Shown piece by piece: positions 8,041-20,477 of a stretch of DNA of 64,000 nucleotides. Made by a program: the position numbers and the translations under genes. Position 1 is the first letter of the stretch. Each line of letters starts with the position of its first letter. The notes under the pieces are model-generated. The model was given only the letters and a program-made list of their open reading frames with translations, made no database searches and had not been told where the DNA came from. The DNA is taken from positions 1,674,001 to 1,738,000 of the forward strand of contig LR590463.1 of assembly GCA_901472405.1 (NCBI GenBank). The letters are read 5' to 3'. This stretch comes from Serratia rubidaea. GTDB lineage: Bacteria > Pseudomonadota > Gammaproteobacteria > Enterobacterales > Enterobacteriaceae.

Positions 8041-9987
8041 TGGCGGCGCTGCTTGAGCTGACGGGGATCTGCCGCAGCTATCAATCCGGCGAACAGACCG
8101 TCGACGTGCTGAAGAACGTGACGCTGAGCATCGACGCCGGCGAAATGGTGGCGATTATCGGCGCTTCCGGCTCCGGCAAATCGACGCTGATGAATATTCT
8201 CGGCTGCCTTGATAAGCCGAGCGCCGGCACTTACCGCGTGGCGGGGCAGGATGTGGCCACGCTGAACGGCGACGCGCTGGCGGCCCTGCGACGCGAACAT
8301 TTCGGCTTTATCTTCCAGCGTTACCATCTGCTGCCGCACCTCAGCGCCGCGCACAATGTCGAGGTGCCGGCGGTGTATGCCGGGGTCGGCAAAGCGGCGC
8401 GGCGTGAACGCGCCACGGCGCTGCTGCAGCGGCTGGGGCTGGGGGGAACGCGTGTCCTATCAGCCGAGCCAGCTGTCCGGCGGGCAGCAGCAGCGCGTCA
8501 GTATCGCCCGGGCGTTGATGAACGGCGGCCAGGTGATTTTGGCGGATGAGCCGACCGGGGCGCTGGACAGCCACTCCGGTGAAGAGGTGATGGCGATCCT
8601 CAAGCAGCTGCGCGAGCAGGGGCATACGGTGATCATCGTTACGCACGATCCGACGGTGGCGCAGCAGGCGGAGCGGATCATCGAGATCCGCGACGGTGAG
8701 ATCGTCAACGACTCCAGGCCGGTCAGCGCGCCGAACCCGCAGGCCAAGCCGCTGGAGCTGGCGGCGCCGGCGCCTTCCTGGCAGCAGGTAGGCGGGCGTT
8801 TTCGTGAAGCGCTGGTGATGGCCTGGCGCGCGATGGCGGCGAATAAAATGCGCACCATGCTGACCATGCTGGGGATTATCATCGGCATCGCCTCGGTGGT
8901 TTCCATTCTGGTGATCGGCGACGCCGCCAAACAGATGGTGCTGGCGGATATCAAATCGATCGGCACCAATACGGTCGATATCTATCCCGGCAAGGATTTC
9001 GGCGATGACGATCCGGCCTATCGCCAGTCGTTGAAGTATGACGATCTCGAGGCGCTGCGCGAGCAGCCGTACGTCGGCGCGCTGTCGCCGAATATCAGCA
9101 GCAGCATGCGGCTGCGGATGGGCAACGTGGATGCGGCGGCCAACGTCTCCGGCGTCAGCGAACAGTTTTTCCGCGTCTACGGCATGGCCTTCAGCCAGGG
9201 CAGCGGTATCGATCCGCTGCAGGTGCAGTCGCAGGCGCAGGTGGTGGTGATCGACGCCAATACCAAGCGCCGGCTGTTCCCGCATCAGAAAGAGGTGGTC
9301 GGTGAGGTGATCCTGGTCGGTAATATGCCGGCGACGGTGGTGGGCGTCGCTCAGGAGAAGCAGTCGATGTTCGGCAGCAGCAAAACCCTGAGCGTCTGGG
9401 TGCCGTACAGCACCATGGCCAACCGGCTGATGGGCAACGCCTATTTTGACTCGATCACCGTGCGCATCCGCGACGGCTATAACAGCCAGGAAGCGGAGCA
9501 GCAGCTGACGCGTCTGCTGACGCTGCGCCACGGTAAGAAAGACTTCTTCACCTATAACATGGACAGCCTGGTGCAGACTGCGGAAAAAACCACCCGCACC
9601 CTGCAGCTGTTCCTGACGCTGGTGGCGGTGATTTCACTGGTGGTCGGCGGTATCGGGGTGATGAATATCATGCTGGTGTCGGTGACCGAGCGTACGCGCG
9701 AGATCGGCATCCGCATGGCGGTGGGGGCGCGCTCCGGCGACGTGCTGCAGCAGTTCCTGATTGAAGCGGTGCTGGTGTGTCTGGTGGGCGGCGCGCTGGG
9801 CATCGGTTTGTCGTTGGCTATCGGCCTGCTGGTGCAGCTGGTGCTGCCGGGCTGGCAGATCAGCTTTCCGCCGGTGGCGCTGCTCAGCGCGTTTATCTGT
9901 TCCACCGCCATCGGCGTGGTGTTCGGTTACCTGCCGGCGCGCAACGCCGCCCGCCTGAACCCGATTGACGCGCTGGCGCGTGAATAG
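8040..9987 (+). CDS. macB: Macrolide export ATP-binding/permease MacB (apparent frameshift)
   Basis: ABC transporter with an N-terminal nucleotide-binding domain fused to four membrane segments and a large periplasmic domain. Walker [10 protein letters not shown], signature LSGGQQQR and Walker [10 protein letters not shown] are all present. The C-terminal permease contains [19 protein letters not shown] and the three-helix block from [31 protein letters not shown]. The frame breaks at a run of six G at 8441-8446 between QRLGL and [10 protein letters not shown]. Removing one G joins the halves into 648 residues, exactly the E. coli length. It overlaps macA by one base at TGATG. A sequencing error is most likely; homopolymer-based phase variation cannot be excluded from one sequence. 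Confidence 0.94.
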
Positions 9988-10009
9988 GCGGCCTGTCCTG
10001 CGGCGATGA

Positions 10010-10041
10010 AAAATGCCAGTCACGGATGTGGCTGGCATTTT
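10010..10041. terminator. Terminator between convergent macB and cspD
   Basis: Inverted repeat AAAATGCCAG / CTGGCATTTT with a 12-base loop. The flanking A and T runs make it able to act in both directions, fitting convergent macB and cspD. Confidence 0.85.
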
Positions 10042-10067
10042 AGTAGGGCGGCGGCATGGCGCCGCCT

Positions 10068-10289
10068 TCAGGTCACCGCTTCGCTTTCCAGCGGCTCAAT
10101 CAGGCTGGCGTGGTTGCCTTTCGGGCCCTGATGCACGTCGAATCTGACCTGTTGGCCGGCTTTCAGCGTCCGGTAACCATCCATTTTGATCGTCGAATAA
10201 TGAGCGAAAATATCCTCGCCACCGCCTTCCGGACAGATAAAGCCGAAACCTTTGGCGTTATTGAACCATTTAACAGTACCCGTCTCCAT
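10068..10289 (-). CDS. cspD: Cold-shock-like protein CspD
   Basis: A 73-residue single cold-shock domain. RNP1 is KGFGFI (residues 13-18) and RNP2 is DIFAHY, followed by the CspD-type C-terminal tail ending in ESEAVT. In E. coli CspD is not cold-induced: it accumulates in stationary phase and on starvation, binds single-stranded DNA and blocks replication elongation. The gene lies beside and divergent from clpS-clpA, the conserved enterobacterial arrangement. The terminator at 10010-10041 follows its stop. Confidence 0.95.
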   Translation of the reverse strand: METGTVKWFNNAKGFGFICPEGGGEDIFAHYSTIKMDGYRTLKAGQQVRFDVHQGPKGNHASLIEPLESEAVT

Positions 10290-10625
10290 GTTTGTACATC
10301 CCTCGCAACGCTATTTTAAGTGAGATGAATAACTGATTTTCGGTGAGCGCAAAAAGTGGTTAAAAGACCAGCAGCTCACGAAATTACACTCTAGAACATA
10401 TGATCATCACGTCAAGCGATCGGCTTTTGACAGGGGGCGGCAGTTCCTCAAAGTTTGAAGCAGGTAACGCTATTGCGATACATCCGCCGTCAATCGCCGC
10501 CGTTTTTATCGGCGCTTTCCCTGCGGCGAAGCGAGGGCGAAGATGATAAAAATAGTAGATATCCCCGTTTGAATAACCTGAATGCGTCCCCATATCTGGG
10601 GGTAGACAAGAGAAGATGAGCAGCG
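10290..10625. other. Intergenic region between divergent cspD and clpS (336 bp)
   Basis: This stretch must hold the divergent cspD and clpS-clpA promoters. Short open frames here overlap both strands and show no family resemblance. It is AT-richer than the flanks near 10320-10400 and 10545-10580. I could not assign a specific operator. Confidence 0.6.
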
Positions 10626-10946
10626 ATGGGCAATAGCAACGATTGGCTGAATTTTGAACACTTGGCCGAAGAAAAACAAATCGATGCGGTAAAACCGCCG
10701 TCAATGTATAAAGTTATACTTAACAACGACGATTACACTCCGATGGAATTTGTGATTGACGTTCTGCAAAAGTTCTTTTCTTATGATATTGAACGCGCAA
10801 CGCAACTGATGCTTACGGTGCACTATCAAGGCAAGGCGATCTGCGGTGTGTTTACCGCCGAGGTGGCGGAGACCAAAGTCGTCCATGTGAACCGTTACGC
10901 GAGGGAGAACGAGCATCCGTTGCTTTGTACGCTGGAAAAAGCCTGA
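10626..10946 (+). CDS. clpS: ATP-dependent Clp protease adaptor ClpS
   Basis: A 106-residue adaptor that binds N-degron residues of substrates and delivers them to ClpAP. Family motifs are [20 protein letters not shown] (the N-degron pocket), [21 protein letters not shown] and the C-terminal [13 protein letters not shown]. The flexible N-terminal 25 residues precede the folded domain as usual. The stop is 27 bp before clpA, on the same strand, so the two are cotranscribed. The nearby aat gene makes the N-terminal Leu/Phe residues that ClpS recognises. Confidence 0.97.
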   Translation: MGNSNDWLNFEHLAEEKQIDAVKPPSMYKVILNNDDYTPMEFVIDVLQKFFSYDIERATQLMLTVHYQGKAICGVFTAEVAETKVVHVNRYARENEHPLLCTLEKA

Positions 10947-10973
10947 TTAAGGCAATCTATTGGGGAGGTGCTT

Positions 10974-13253
10974 ATGCTCAATCAAGAACTGGAACTCAGT
11001 CTCAACATGGCTTTCGCCAGAGCGCGTGAGCACAGACACGAGTTTATGACCGTGGAGCACCTGTTGCTGGCGTTACTGAGCAACCCTGCCGCGCGAGAAG
11101 CGCTTGAGGCATGTACGGTGGATCTGGCGGCGTTGCGCCAGGAGCTGGAAGCCTTTATCGAACAAACCACGCCGACGCTGCCGGCCAGCGAAGAAGAGCG
11201 CGACACTCAGCCGACGCTCAGCTTCCAGCGCGTGCTGCAGCGTGCGGTATTCCATGTACAGTCCTCCGGCCGCAGCGAAGTATCCGGCGCCAACGTGCTG
11301 GTGGCGATTTTCAGCGAGCAGGAGTCGCAGGCGGCCTATCTGCTGCGTAAGCATGACGTCAGCCGTCTGGACGTGGTGAACTTTATTTCGCACGGGACGC
11401 GTAAAGACGAACCGGGCCAGGCGCCGAACAACGCGGAAAACCCGATAAACGAAGAGCAGTCCGGAGGGGAAGACCGTATGGAAAACTTCACCACCAACCT
11501 CAATCAGTTGGCCCGGGTAGGCGGTATCGATCCTCTGGTCGGCCGCGACCGCGAACTGGAGCGCGCCATTCAGGTGCTGTGCCGTCGCCGCAAGAACAAC
11601 CCGCTGCTGGTGGGGGAGTCGGGCGTGGGGAAAACGGCGATTGCCGAAGGGCTGGCGTGGCGTATCGTGCAGGGCGACGTGCCGGAAGTGATGGCGGACT
11701 GCACCCTGTATTCGCTGGATATCGGCTCGCTGCTGGCGGGCACCAAATACCGCGGCGACTTCGAGAAGCGTTTCAAGGCGCTGCTTAAACAGTTGGAGCA
11801 GGATCAGAACAGCATCCTGTTTATCGATGAGATCCATACCATCATCGGCGCCGGTGCGGCCTCCGGCGGGCAGGTGGACGCCGCCAACCTGATCAAACCG
11901 CTGCTGTCGAGCGGCAAGATCCGGGTGATCGGATCCACCACCTATCAGGAGTTCAGCAATATCTTTGAGAAGGATCGCGCGCTGGCGCGCCGTTTCCAGA
12001 AGATCGATATTACCGAACCGACGCCGGAAGAGACCGTGCAGATTATCAACGGTCTGAAAACCAAATACGAAGCGCATCACGACGTGCGCTATACCGCCAA
12101 GGCGGTGCGTGCGGCGGTGGAGCTGTCGGTGAAATACATCAACGACCGTCATCTGCCGGACAAGGCGATCGACGTAATTGATGAAGCCGGCGCGCGCAGC
12201 CGGCTGATGCCGGTCAGCAAGCGCAAGAAAACCGTTAACGTGGCGGATATTGAATCCGTAGTGGCGCGTATCGCGCGCATTCCGGAGAAAACCGTCTCGG
12301 CGAGCGATCGCGACGTGCTGAAAAACCTGGGCGACCGCCTGAAGATGCTGGTGTTCGGTCAGGATCCGGCCATCGAGGCGCTGACGGAAGCGATCAAAAT
12401 GAGCCGCGCCGGCCTGGGGCACGAGCGCAAGCCCGTCGGTTCCTTCCTGTTCGCCGGCCCGACCGGCGTCGGCAAGACCGAGGTGACGGTGCAGCTGGCG
12501 AAGGCGCTGGATATCGAGCTGCTGCGTTTTGATATGTCCGAGTATATGGAACGTCATACCGTCAGCCGCCTGATTGGCGCGCCTCCGGGCTATGTCGGCT
12601 ACGATCAGGGCGGCCTGCTGACCGATGCGGTGATCAAGCATCCGCATGCGGTAGTGCTGCTCGATGAGATCGAGAAGGCGCACCCGGACGTGTTCAACCT
12701 GCTGCTGCAGGTGATGGACAACGGGACGCTGACCGATAACAACGGCCGCAAGGCCGACTTCCGCAACGTGATCCTGGTGATGACCACCAACGCCGGGGTG
12801 CGCGAGACGGAACGTAAATCCATCGGCCTGATTGAGCAGGACAACAGCACTGACGCGCTGGAAGAGATCAAGAAGGTGTTTACGCCGGAGTTCCGTAACC
12901 GTCTGGACAACATCATCTGGTTCAACCACCTGTCAACGGCGGTGATCCAGCAGGTGGTCGACAAGTTTATCGTCGAACTGCAGGCGCAGCTGGATGCCAA
13001 GGGCGTATCGCTGGAGGTCAGCGACGAAGCGCGCGACTGGCTGTCGGTGAAAGGCTATGACCGTGCGATGGGCGCACGGCCGATGGCGCGCGTGATGCAG
13101 GAAAACCTGAAGAAACCGCTGGCGAATGAGCTGCTGTTCGGTTCTCTGGTGGATGGCGGTTCGGTGAAAGTCGAACTGGATCCGGATACCCAGAAACTGA
13201 CTTACCACTTCCTCAGCGCCCAGAAGCGCAAAGCGGACGAGGGCGTGCATTAA
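10974..13253 (+). CDS. clpA: ATP-dependent Clp protease ATP-binding subunit ClpA
   Basis: AAA+ unfoldase that feeds substrates to ClpP. The N-terminal domain (about 1-140) starts MLNQELELSLN. The first AAA module has Walker A GESGVGKT and Walker B ILFIDE; the second has Walker A GPTGVGKT, Walker B VVLLDEIEKAH and the KHPHA loop region. The ClpP-docking loop IGL is seen in ERKSIGLIEQD. I start it at ATG 10974 (759 residues, E. coli 758) rather than at the in-frame GTG 10968, because GTG 10968 lies inside the GGGGAGG ribosome-binding site that properly serves 10974. A strong terminator follows. Confidence 0.97.
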   Translation: MLNQELELSLNMAFARAREHRHEFMTVEHLLLALLSNPAAREALEACTVDLAALRQELEAFIEQTTPTLPASEEERDTQPTLSFQRVLQRAVFHVQSSGRSEVSGANVLVAIFSEQESQAAYLLRKHDVSRLDVVNFISHGTRKDEPGQAPNNAENPINEEQSGGEDRMENFTTNLNQLARVGGIDPLVGRDRELERAIQVLCRRRKNNPLLVGESGVGKTAIAEGLAWRIVQGDVPEVMADCTLYSLDIGSLLAGTKYRGDFEKRFKALLKQLEQDQNSILFIDEIHTIIGAGAASGGQVDAANLIKPLLSSGKIRVIGSTTYQEFSNIFEKDRALARRFQKIDITEPTPEETVQIINGLKTKYEAHHDVRYTAKAVRAAVELSVKYINDRHLPDKAIDVIDEAGARSRLMPVSKRKKTVNVADIESVVARIARIPEKTVSASDRDVLKNLGDRLKMLVFGQDPAIEALTEAIKMSRAGLGHERKPVGSFLFAGPTGVGKTEVTVQLAKALDIELLRFDMSEYMERHTVSRLIGAPPGYVGYDQGGLLTDAVIKHPHAVVLLDEIEKAHPDVFNLLLQVMDNGTLTDNNGRKADFRNVILVMTTNAGVRETERKSIGLIEQDNSTDALEEIKKVFTPEFRNRLDNIIWFNHLSTAVIQQVVDKFIVELQAQLDAKGVSLEVSDEARDWLSVKGYDRAMGARPMARVMQENLKKPLANELLFGSLVDGGSVKVELDPDTQKLTYHFLSAQKRKADEGVH

Positions 13254-13282
13254 TCCGCCAACGGCGTGATGCAGCAATAATG

Positions 13283-13313
13283 AAAAAGCGATGCTTCGGC
13301 ATCGCTTTTTTTA
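13283..13313 (+). terminator. Rho-independent terminator of clpS-clpA
   Basis: The stem AAAAAGCGATG / CATCGCTTTTT with a short CTTCGG loop ends in a T run. It lies about 30 bp after the clpA stop. Confidence 0.93.
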
Positions 13314-13469
13314 TGCGCGCAACAGCGCGCCAGGGAAATGAGTGAGCCCTCTCAGTTTACCTACGCGCTTGCAACTCAGTGTTGAACGCTGCGGCGGGGG
13401 TAAACGGAAAGGGCTCAGGACGGGATTTACATCCTCTGCGTCGCCACTGGCTGGCGACCGGTCAGCCGA

Positions 13470-13706
<237 letters not shown>

Positions 13707-13793
13707 CTACCTTAGTTTTTAACCGGCAAGATAATGCCGAAAAACCCACATTATGTAAAGATGTGTCGGTGAACAATGCACCGTTTGCGCAAA

Positions 13794-14519
13794 TTAGTTT
13801 GTCGGTGAGGACGGATCAACCTGCTGTGGGGGTATCACTTGCGCCGCCCAGCACGCCGCCGCTAACGGCCGGCGCTGAAGCTCGCTGAGCTGCTGTAAAA
13901 AACTGCGCCGGGAAATTTCCCTCGCGCCAAGCGAGGCAGTGCGCGCGTTCAACACCTGACAGTCAATCAATTCCCCGCCAAAAGCGGCAAAATGACGGCA
14001 AAACGCCATCAGCGCACACTTGGAGGCGTTGGTGACGCGGCTGAACATGGATTCGCCGCAGAACAGCGCGCCCTGAGCGACGCCGTACATGCCGCCGACC
14101 AGCTCATCGCCTTGCCACACCTCGACCGAATGGGCGTAGCCCAAGCGGTGCAGATGCAGATAGGCGTGCTGCACCTCCGGGCCGATCCAGGTGCCGTCCT
14201 GCGGTCGCTCGGCGCAGGCGGCAATCACCGCGGCGAAGTCATGATTCAGCGTAATGCGAAACGGCGCCGCGCGCAGGAAACGCCTGAAGCTGCGGCTGAT
14301 ATGGCGCTCGGCCGGGTACAGCACCGCGCGCGGGTCCGGCGACCACCACAGGATCGCTTCGCCGGGCGAGTACCAGGGGAAAATCCCGCGCTGATAGGCG
14401 GCCAGCAGGCGCGGCGCGCTCAGATCGCCGCCGATGGCCAGCAGGCCGTTAGGATCGCGCAGCGCGCCCTCCGGCGAAGGGAAGGCCACGGAGTGCGGCG
14501 ACAGTTTCACAATGCGCAT
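13794..14519 (-). CDS. aat: Leucyl/phenylalanyl-tRNA--protein transferase
   Basis: Transfers Leu or Phe from tRNA to N-terminal Arg or Lys of proteins, creating primary N-degrons for ClpS/ClpAP. The 241-residue product contains [48 protein letters not shown] and the [16 protein letters not shown] catalytic-domain block. The frame is open to 14579, but ATG 14519 has GAGGTGAT just upstream and gives the family start MRIVKLSP. It follows cydC by 19 bp, suggesting a cydDC-aat transcript. Confidence 0.96.
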   Translation of the reverse strand: MRIVKLSPHSVAFPSPEGALRDPNGLLAIGGDLSAPRLLAAYQRGIFPWYSPGEAILWWSPDPRAVLYPAERHISRSFRRFLRAAPFRITLNHDFAAVIAACAERPQDGTWIGPEVQHAYLHLHRLGYAHSVEVWQGDELVGGMYGVAQGALFCGESMFSRVTNASKCALMAFCRHFAAFGGELIDCQVLNARTASLGAREISRRSFLQQLSELQRRPLAAACWAAQVIPPQQVDPSSPTN

Positions 14520-14538
14520 ATCACCTCTTAGCGTCGCG

Positions 14539-16272
14539 TTACAGCGAGGCGTTGCCGATGCGTTGGCGGAAGCGGGCATAGCGCCCGCGCTGGCGCAGCA
14601 GCGTGGCGTGGTCGCCCTGTTCGACGATCTGCCCGCCGTCCATTACGCAGATACGGTCCATATGCTCCAGGCCGTACAGGCGGTGGGTCACCAGAATCAG
14701 CGTTTTGCCCTGACAGTGCTGGCGCAGCAGCGCCAGGATCTGCTGTTCGGTCTCGGCATCCAGCCCTTCGGTCGGCTCATCCAGCAGCCACAGCGGCGCC
14801 GAATGCAGCAGCGCGCGGGCGATGCCCAGCCGGCGCTGTTCACCGCCGGACAGCTGACGGCCGCCTTCGCCGAGCCAGGCGTTCAGCCCCTCATTTTCCA
14901 ACAGCTTGTCCAGCCCGACCTGGCTCAGCGCCTGCTGCAGCGCTGCGTCGTCCGCATCGGGCGCCGCCAGCCGCAGGTTCTCCCGCAGCGTGTCGCTGAA
15001 GATATGCACCCGCTGGCTCACCACCGTCGTCATGGCGCGCAGCGTACTTTCATCGTAGCGGGCTAATGGCTCGCCGTTGAGCAGAATATCGCCGCCGTCG
15101 GCGTCCCAGGCGCGCGTCAGCAGCTGCAGCAGCGTGGATTTGCCGCAGCCGGTGCGTCCCAGCAGGGCGATATGCTCACCGGCGGCGAATCTCCAGCTCG
15201 ATGTGGCGTAATACCGGCTGCGGCTGGCCGGGGTAAGTAAAGTCAACGCGGCGCAGCTGCAGGGCAGCGGCGGCGGCAGCGGCGGGACCGGCGGCGGGGA
15301 AGGCGACGGTCGGCTGCTGGTCGAGCAGCTGTTTGACCCGGGTGGCGGAGGCGATCACCTGGCCGAGGTGCTGAAACGCGGCGGCGACCGGCATCAGCGC
15401 TTCAAAGGAGGCCAGCCCGGCGAACACGAACAGCGCAATCAGCGCGCCCGGCTGGACGTTGCCGCCGACGCCGGCGGCGGTCAGCCATAGCAGCAGGGTA
15501 ACCGTCAGCCCGCCGGCCAGAATCATCAGCGCCTGTGCGATGCCGCCTAGCGACGCCTGTTGCCACTGACGGCGCTGCCAGCGCTGTTCGGTGCGATCGA
15601 GCGTGCGGGCGAAAATCGTTAACGGCGCCGAATACCACCAGCTCGGCCTGGCCCTGCAGCCAGGCGGTCAGCCCGGTGCGGTATTGGCTGCGCAGGGCGG
15701 TCAGCTCGCCGCCGATCGGTTTACCGGCGGCGTAAAACAGCGGCGGCACCAGCACCAGCAGCAGCAGCAGGATGCCGCCGAGGATCAGCGCCAGCGTCTG
15801 GTCGACAAAGCTCAGGCCAAAGGTGACCACCACGATCACCACGGCGGCGCTGACCAGCGGCGATATCACCCGCAGATACAGGTGATCCAGCGTATCAACG
15901 TCGGCCACCAGACGGTTTAACACCTCGGCCTGGCGGAAGCGGGCGATGCCGCCGGGCGACAGCGGCAGAATTTTGCTGAAGGTAAAGACCCGCAGGTGCG
16001 CCAGCACCCGGAAGGTGGCGTCGTGGCTGACCACGCGCTCGGCATAGCGGCCGGCGGTGCGGAAGATGGCGCGCCGCGTACGCCGGCGGCCGGCAGCATA
16101 TAGTTAAAGGTCAGCAGGCGGCCAGTCCGGCAGAGACGACGCGGCGAGGAACCAGCCGGACAGGGTCAGCAGGCGATGCTGGCCAGCAGGGTGATGATCG
16201 CCAGCACGATGCCCAGCGCAATCAGGAACCCGTGGCGGCGGTATAGCGCCAGAACGGCAGTAAAACGCGCAT
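14539..16272 (-). CDS. cydC: Cysteine/glutathione exporter subunit CydC (several apparent frameshifts)
   Basis: ABC half-transporter that with CydD exports cysteine and glutathione to the periplasm and is needed for cytochrome bd assembly. Recognisable segments are [62 protein letters not shown], Walker [12 protein letters not shown], signature QLSGGEQRR and Walker [14 protein letters not shown]. The frame is interrupted about seven times. Missing bases are inferred near 16252, 16173, 16130, 16117 and 16070, and extra bases near 15618 and 15188. Correcting all seven gives 578 residues with one continuous frame (E. coli about 573). The gene starts 3 bp after the cydD stop. The density of breaks and the intact motifs favour sequencing error over true decay. 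Confidence 0.9.
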
Positions 16273-16274
16273 GA

Positions 16275-18038
16275 TTATAGCTCCCCGCTGCGGTGTGCGA
16301 TTAAGGTGGCGAACAGCCCCGGCTGAGCGCTCAGGCTGGCGTAGTCGCCCTGCTGGACGATCTTGCCGTTGTCCATCACCCAAATCTGGTCGAAATCTTC
16401 GGTATCTTCCAACTGGTGGGTCACCAGCAGGGTGGCCTGCTGTCGCGACGCCGCATTCAGCGCTGCATCACCAGGCGTTCGCTGTGGGCGTCCAGGCTGG
16501 CGGCCGGTTCATCCAGCAGCAGCAGCCGGCGCGGGCTGATTAACGCGCGGGCGACGGCGACCCGCTGCGCCTGACCGACCGACAGGCGGGCGGCGCCGTC
16601 GCGAGCTCCGTCTGCAGCCCCTGCGGCAGCTGCGGTAAGAATTCGCTGACGTAGGCCTGTTCCACCGCCTGCTGTAGCTGCTGCTCATCGGCCTGCGGAT
16701 TGCCGAGTAAAATATTGTCGCGCAGCGTTTGCGCCGGCAGGTGCGGGTTTTGCCCGACCCAGCCCAGCCGCTGCCGCCAGTGCTCCGCGTTCAGTTCACG
16801 CAGCTCGTTGCCGTTTACCGTCAACGAGCGCGATAGGGCAGGAAACCCCAGCAGCAGGTTCAGCAGCGAGCTTTTGCCCGCGCCGCTGAGGCCCACCAGC
16901 GCGATACGTTGATTGGCAGCCAGGGTGAAGTCAGCGGCCCCGCCAGCACGATGCCCTGCGGCGACAGGATTTCCAGCCGTTCGGCCACCAGCGTCAGCGG
17001 CGTCGTCTCGTCCAGCGTCAGAGCGCCCTGACCGATCTGCTCGCCCTCGGCGTTCAGGAAGGTCTCCAGCGCTTCTGCGGCGCCGACGGCCTGCGCCTTG
17101 GCGTGGTAGAAGGCGCCCAGATCGCGCAGCGGCTGGAAAAATTCCGGCGCGAGCACCAATACCAGAAAACCGGAGAACAGCGTCACGCCCACGCCATAGC
17201 TGCCGAAGTTCAGATCCCCGAGGTAAGAGAAGCCAAAATAGACCGCGACTACGGCAATTGACAGGGAGGCGAAAAACTCCAGCACCGCGGAGGAGAGAAA
17301 CGCCATGCGCAGCACTTCCATGGTGCGGCGACGGAAATCTTCAGAAGAGCGGGCGATCTGCGCGGTTTCCGCCTGGCCGCGATGGAACAGGCGTAAGGTA
17401 TCCAGCCCGCGCAGCCGGTCAAGGAAGCTGCCGCTCAGGCGCGCCAGCGCGACAAAGTTACGGCGGTTGGCGTCGGCGGCGCCCATGCCGACCAGCGCCA
17501 TAAACAGCGGAATCAACGGCGCGGTGGCCAGCAGGATCAGCCCGGCGGCCCAGTTAATCGGGAAGACGGCGATCAGAATCAGCAGCGGAATAAACACCGC
17601 CAGATACATCTGCGGCAGATAGCGCGAGTAATAATCCTGCATATCTTCGATCTGCTCGACGATAATCGTCGCCCAGCTGCCGGCCGGTTTACCCTGCACC
17701 CAGGCCGGGCCAAGCTGCTGCAGTTTGTCCAGCACCTGCCGGCGCATTTCCCGCCGCAGCACCTGACCGCCAATAAAGCCCACCCGCTCGCGCAGCCAGC
17801 TAAGCAGCGCGCGCAGGGCGAAGGCGGCGGCCAGGCCGATAAATGAACCGGTCAGCTGTTCGCGGGGCGTATGGTCAATGATCAAGGCATGAAGCAGCGA
17901 GGCCAGCAGCCAGGCCTGGGCTACGATTAACAGGCCGCTGCACAACCCCAGCAGCATAGAGAGGCGCAGCCAGCGCTTGGCCAGCGTGCTTTGCGTTTTA
18001 AGCCATTGGGTCAACTGGTGCTGTCTGGTTTTTTTCAT
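16275..18038 (-). CDS. cydD: Cysteine/glutathione exporter subunit CydD (several apparent frameshifts)
   Basis: Partner of CydC in the heterodimeric thiol exporter. The first 390 codons are intact: basic N-terminus, six membrane segments, and family blocks [42 protein letters not shown] and [13 protein letters not shown]. The nucleotide-binding half has Walker [10 protein letters not shown] and Walker [14 protein letters not shown]. Single missing bases are inferred near 16932, 16602 and 16463. Restoring them gives 588 residues, the E. coli length, ending in AHRSGEL just before cydC. The promoter must lie in 18039-18170. Confidence 0.92.
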
Positions 18039-18172
18039 TGGAAGTATCTGCGTCGCCGACGCCTGTTGAGACAGGCTAGGTTAACATACTGTTAAAAAAG
18101 TGTTTTCTTCAACGTTGAAGCACACAAGCGAAGCCCAATGTTACCTCGTCACCGTGCAGGCTGAAAAGAAAT

Positions 18173-18196
18173 AAGGCGGCCAAAAGGCCGCCTTAT
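18173..18196 (-). terminator. Terminator downstream of trxB
   Basis: Stem AAGGCGGC / GCCGCCTT with a 6-base loop, followed on the minus strand by TATTTCTTTT. It lies 31 bp after the trxB stop, and so separates trxB from cydD. Confidence 0.85.
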
Positions 18197-18226
18197 TTGT
18201 CAATTAAGGTCATCTAAGGAGCGGGA

Positions 18227-19862
<1,636 letters not shown>

Positions 19863-20357
19863 ATGGCAGACAATAAGAAACGCCCGGGTAAAGATCTTGA
19901 CCGTATCGATCGCAACATCCTCAATGAGTTACAGAAGGATGGGCGTATTTCGAACGTTGAGCTTTCAAAACGCGTGGGGTTATCCCCGACGCCGTGTTTG
20001 GAACGCGTACGTCGTCTTGAACGTCAGGGGTTCATTCATGGCTATACTGCATTGCTGAACCCGCACTATCTGGATGCATCACTGCTGGTTTTCGTGGAAA
20101 TCACGCTGAACCGCGGCGCGCCGGATGTGTTTGAGCAGTTTAACTCGGCAGTACAGAAGCTTGAAGAGATTCAGGAGTGTCATCTGGTGTCCGGTGATTT
20201 CGACTATCTGTTGAAAACCCGCGTACCGGATATGTCAGCTTACCGTAAGCTGCTTGGCGAAACCTTACTGCGTTTGCCGGGTGTGAACGACACCCGCACT
20301 TACGTGGTAATGGAAGAAGTGAAACAGAGTAACCGTCTGGTTATCAAAACACGGTAA
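19863..20357 (+). CDS. lrp: Leucine-responsive regulatory protein Lrp
   Basis: Global transcription factor of amino-acid metabolism, pili and feast/famine switching. The 164-residue protein has the N-terminal helix-turn-helix (DRNILNELQKDGRISNVELS, then VGLSPTPCLERVRRLERQG) and the C-terminal RAM effector domain with ECHLVSGDFDYLLKTRVPD. It is nearly identical to E. coli Lrp. It lies upstream of ftsK on the same strand, with a LexA box between them. Confidence 0.98.
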   Translation: MADNKKRPGKDLDRIDRNILNELQKDGRISNVELSKRVGLSPTPCLERVRRLERQGFIHGYTALLNPHYLDASLLVFVEITLNRGAPDVFEQFNSAVQKLEEIQECHLVSGDFDYLLKTRVPDMSAYRKLLGETLLRLPGVNDTRTYVVMEEVKQSNRLVIKTR

Positions 20358-20394
20358 GGTGCAGGTGCAAAACCTGATTAAATTCGTTACACTC

Positions 20395-20410
20395 CTGTTT
20401 ATTCATACAG
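20395..20410 (+). promoter_or_regulatory. LexA (SOS) box upstream of ftsK
   Basis: The sequence CTGTTTATTCATACAG has both conserved CTGT and ACAG half-sites with an 8-bp spacer, a full match to the LexA box CTGT-N8-ACAG. It lies 68 bp before the ftsK start. ftsK (dinH) is SOS-inducible in E. coli, which supports function. Confidence 0.88.
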
Positions 20411-20477
20411 TTTTGGCGCCGGGGAAGCAACTCGGCGCTGTTACTCTATCCGCTAACAGGAACCTGGAGAGCCTTTC

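Noticed and set aside
11073-12929. 618-codon minus-strand frame
   Set aside because: Shadow of clpA, same reasoning.
13254-13469. Serine tRNA gene expected near infA
   Set aside because: E. coli carries serW in this area, but I found no acceptor stem/CCA pattern or T-loop GTTCGAATC in the clpA-infA gap.
14539-18038. cydD and cydC as true pseudogenes
   Set aside because: All catalytic motifs are intact and single-base corrections restore full length. Similar breaks occur in essential genes of the same window, so sequencing error is the simpler reading.
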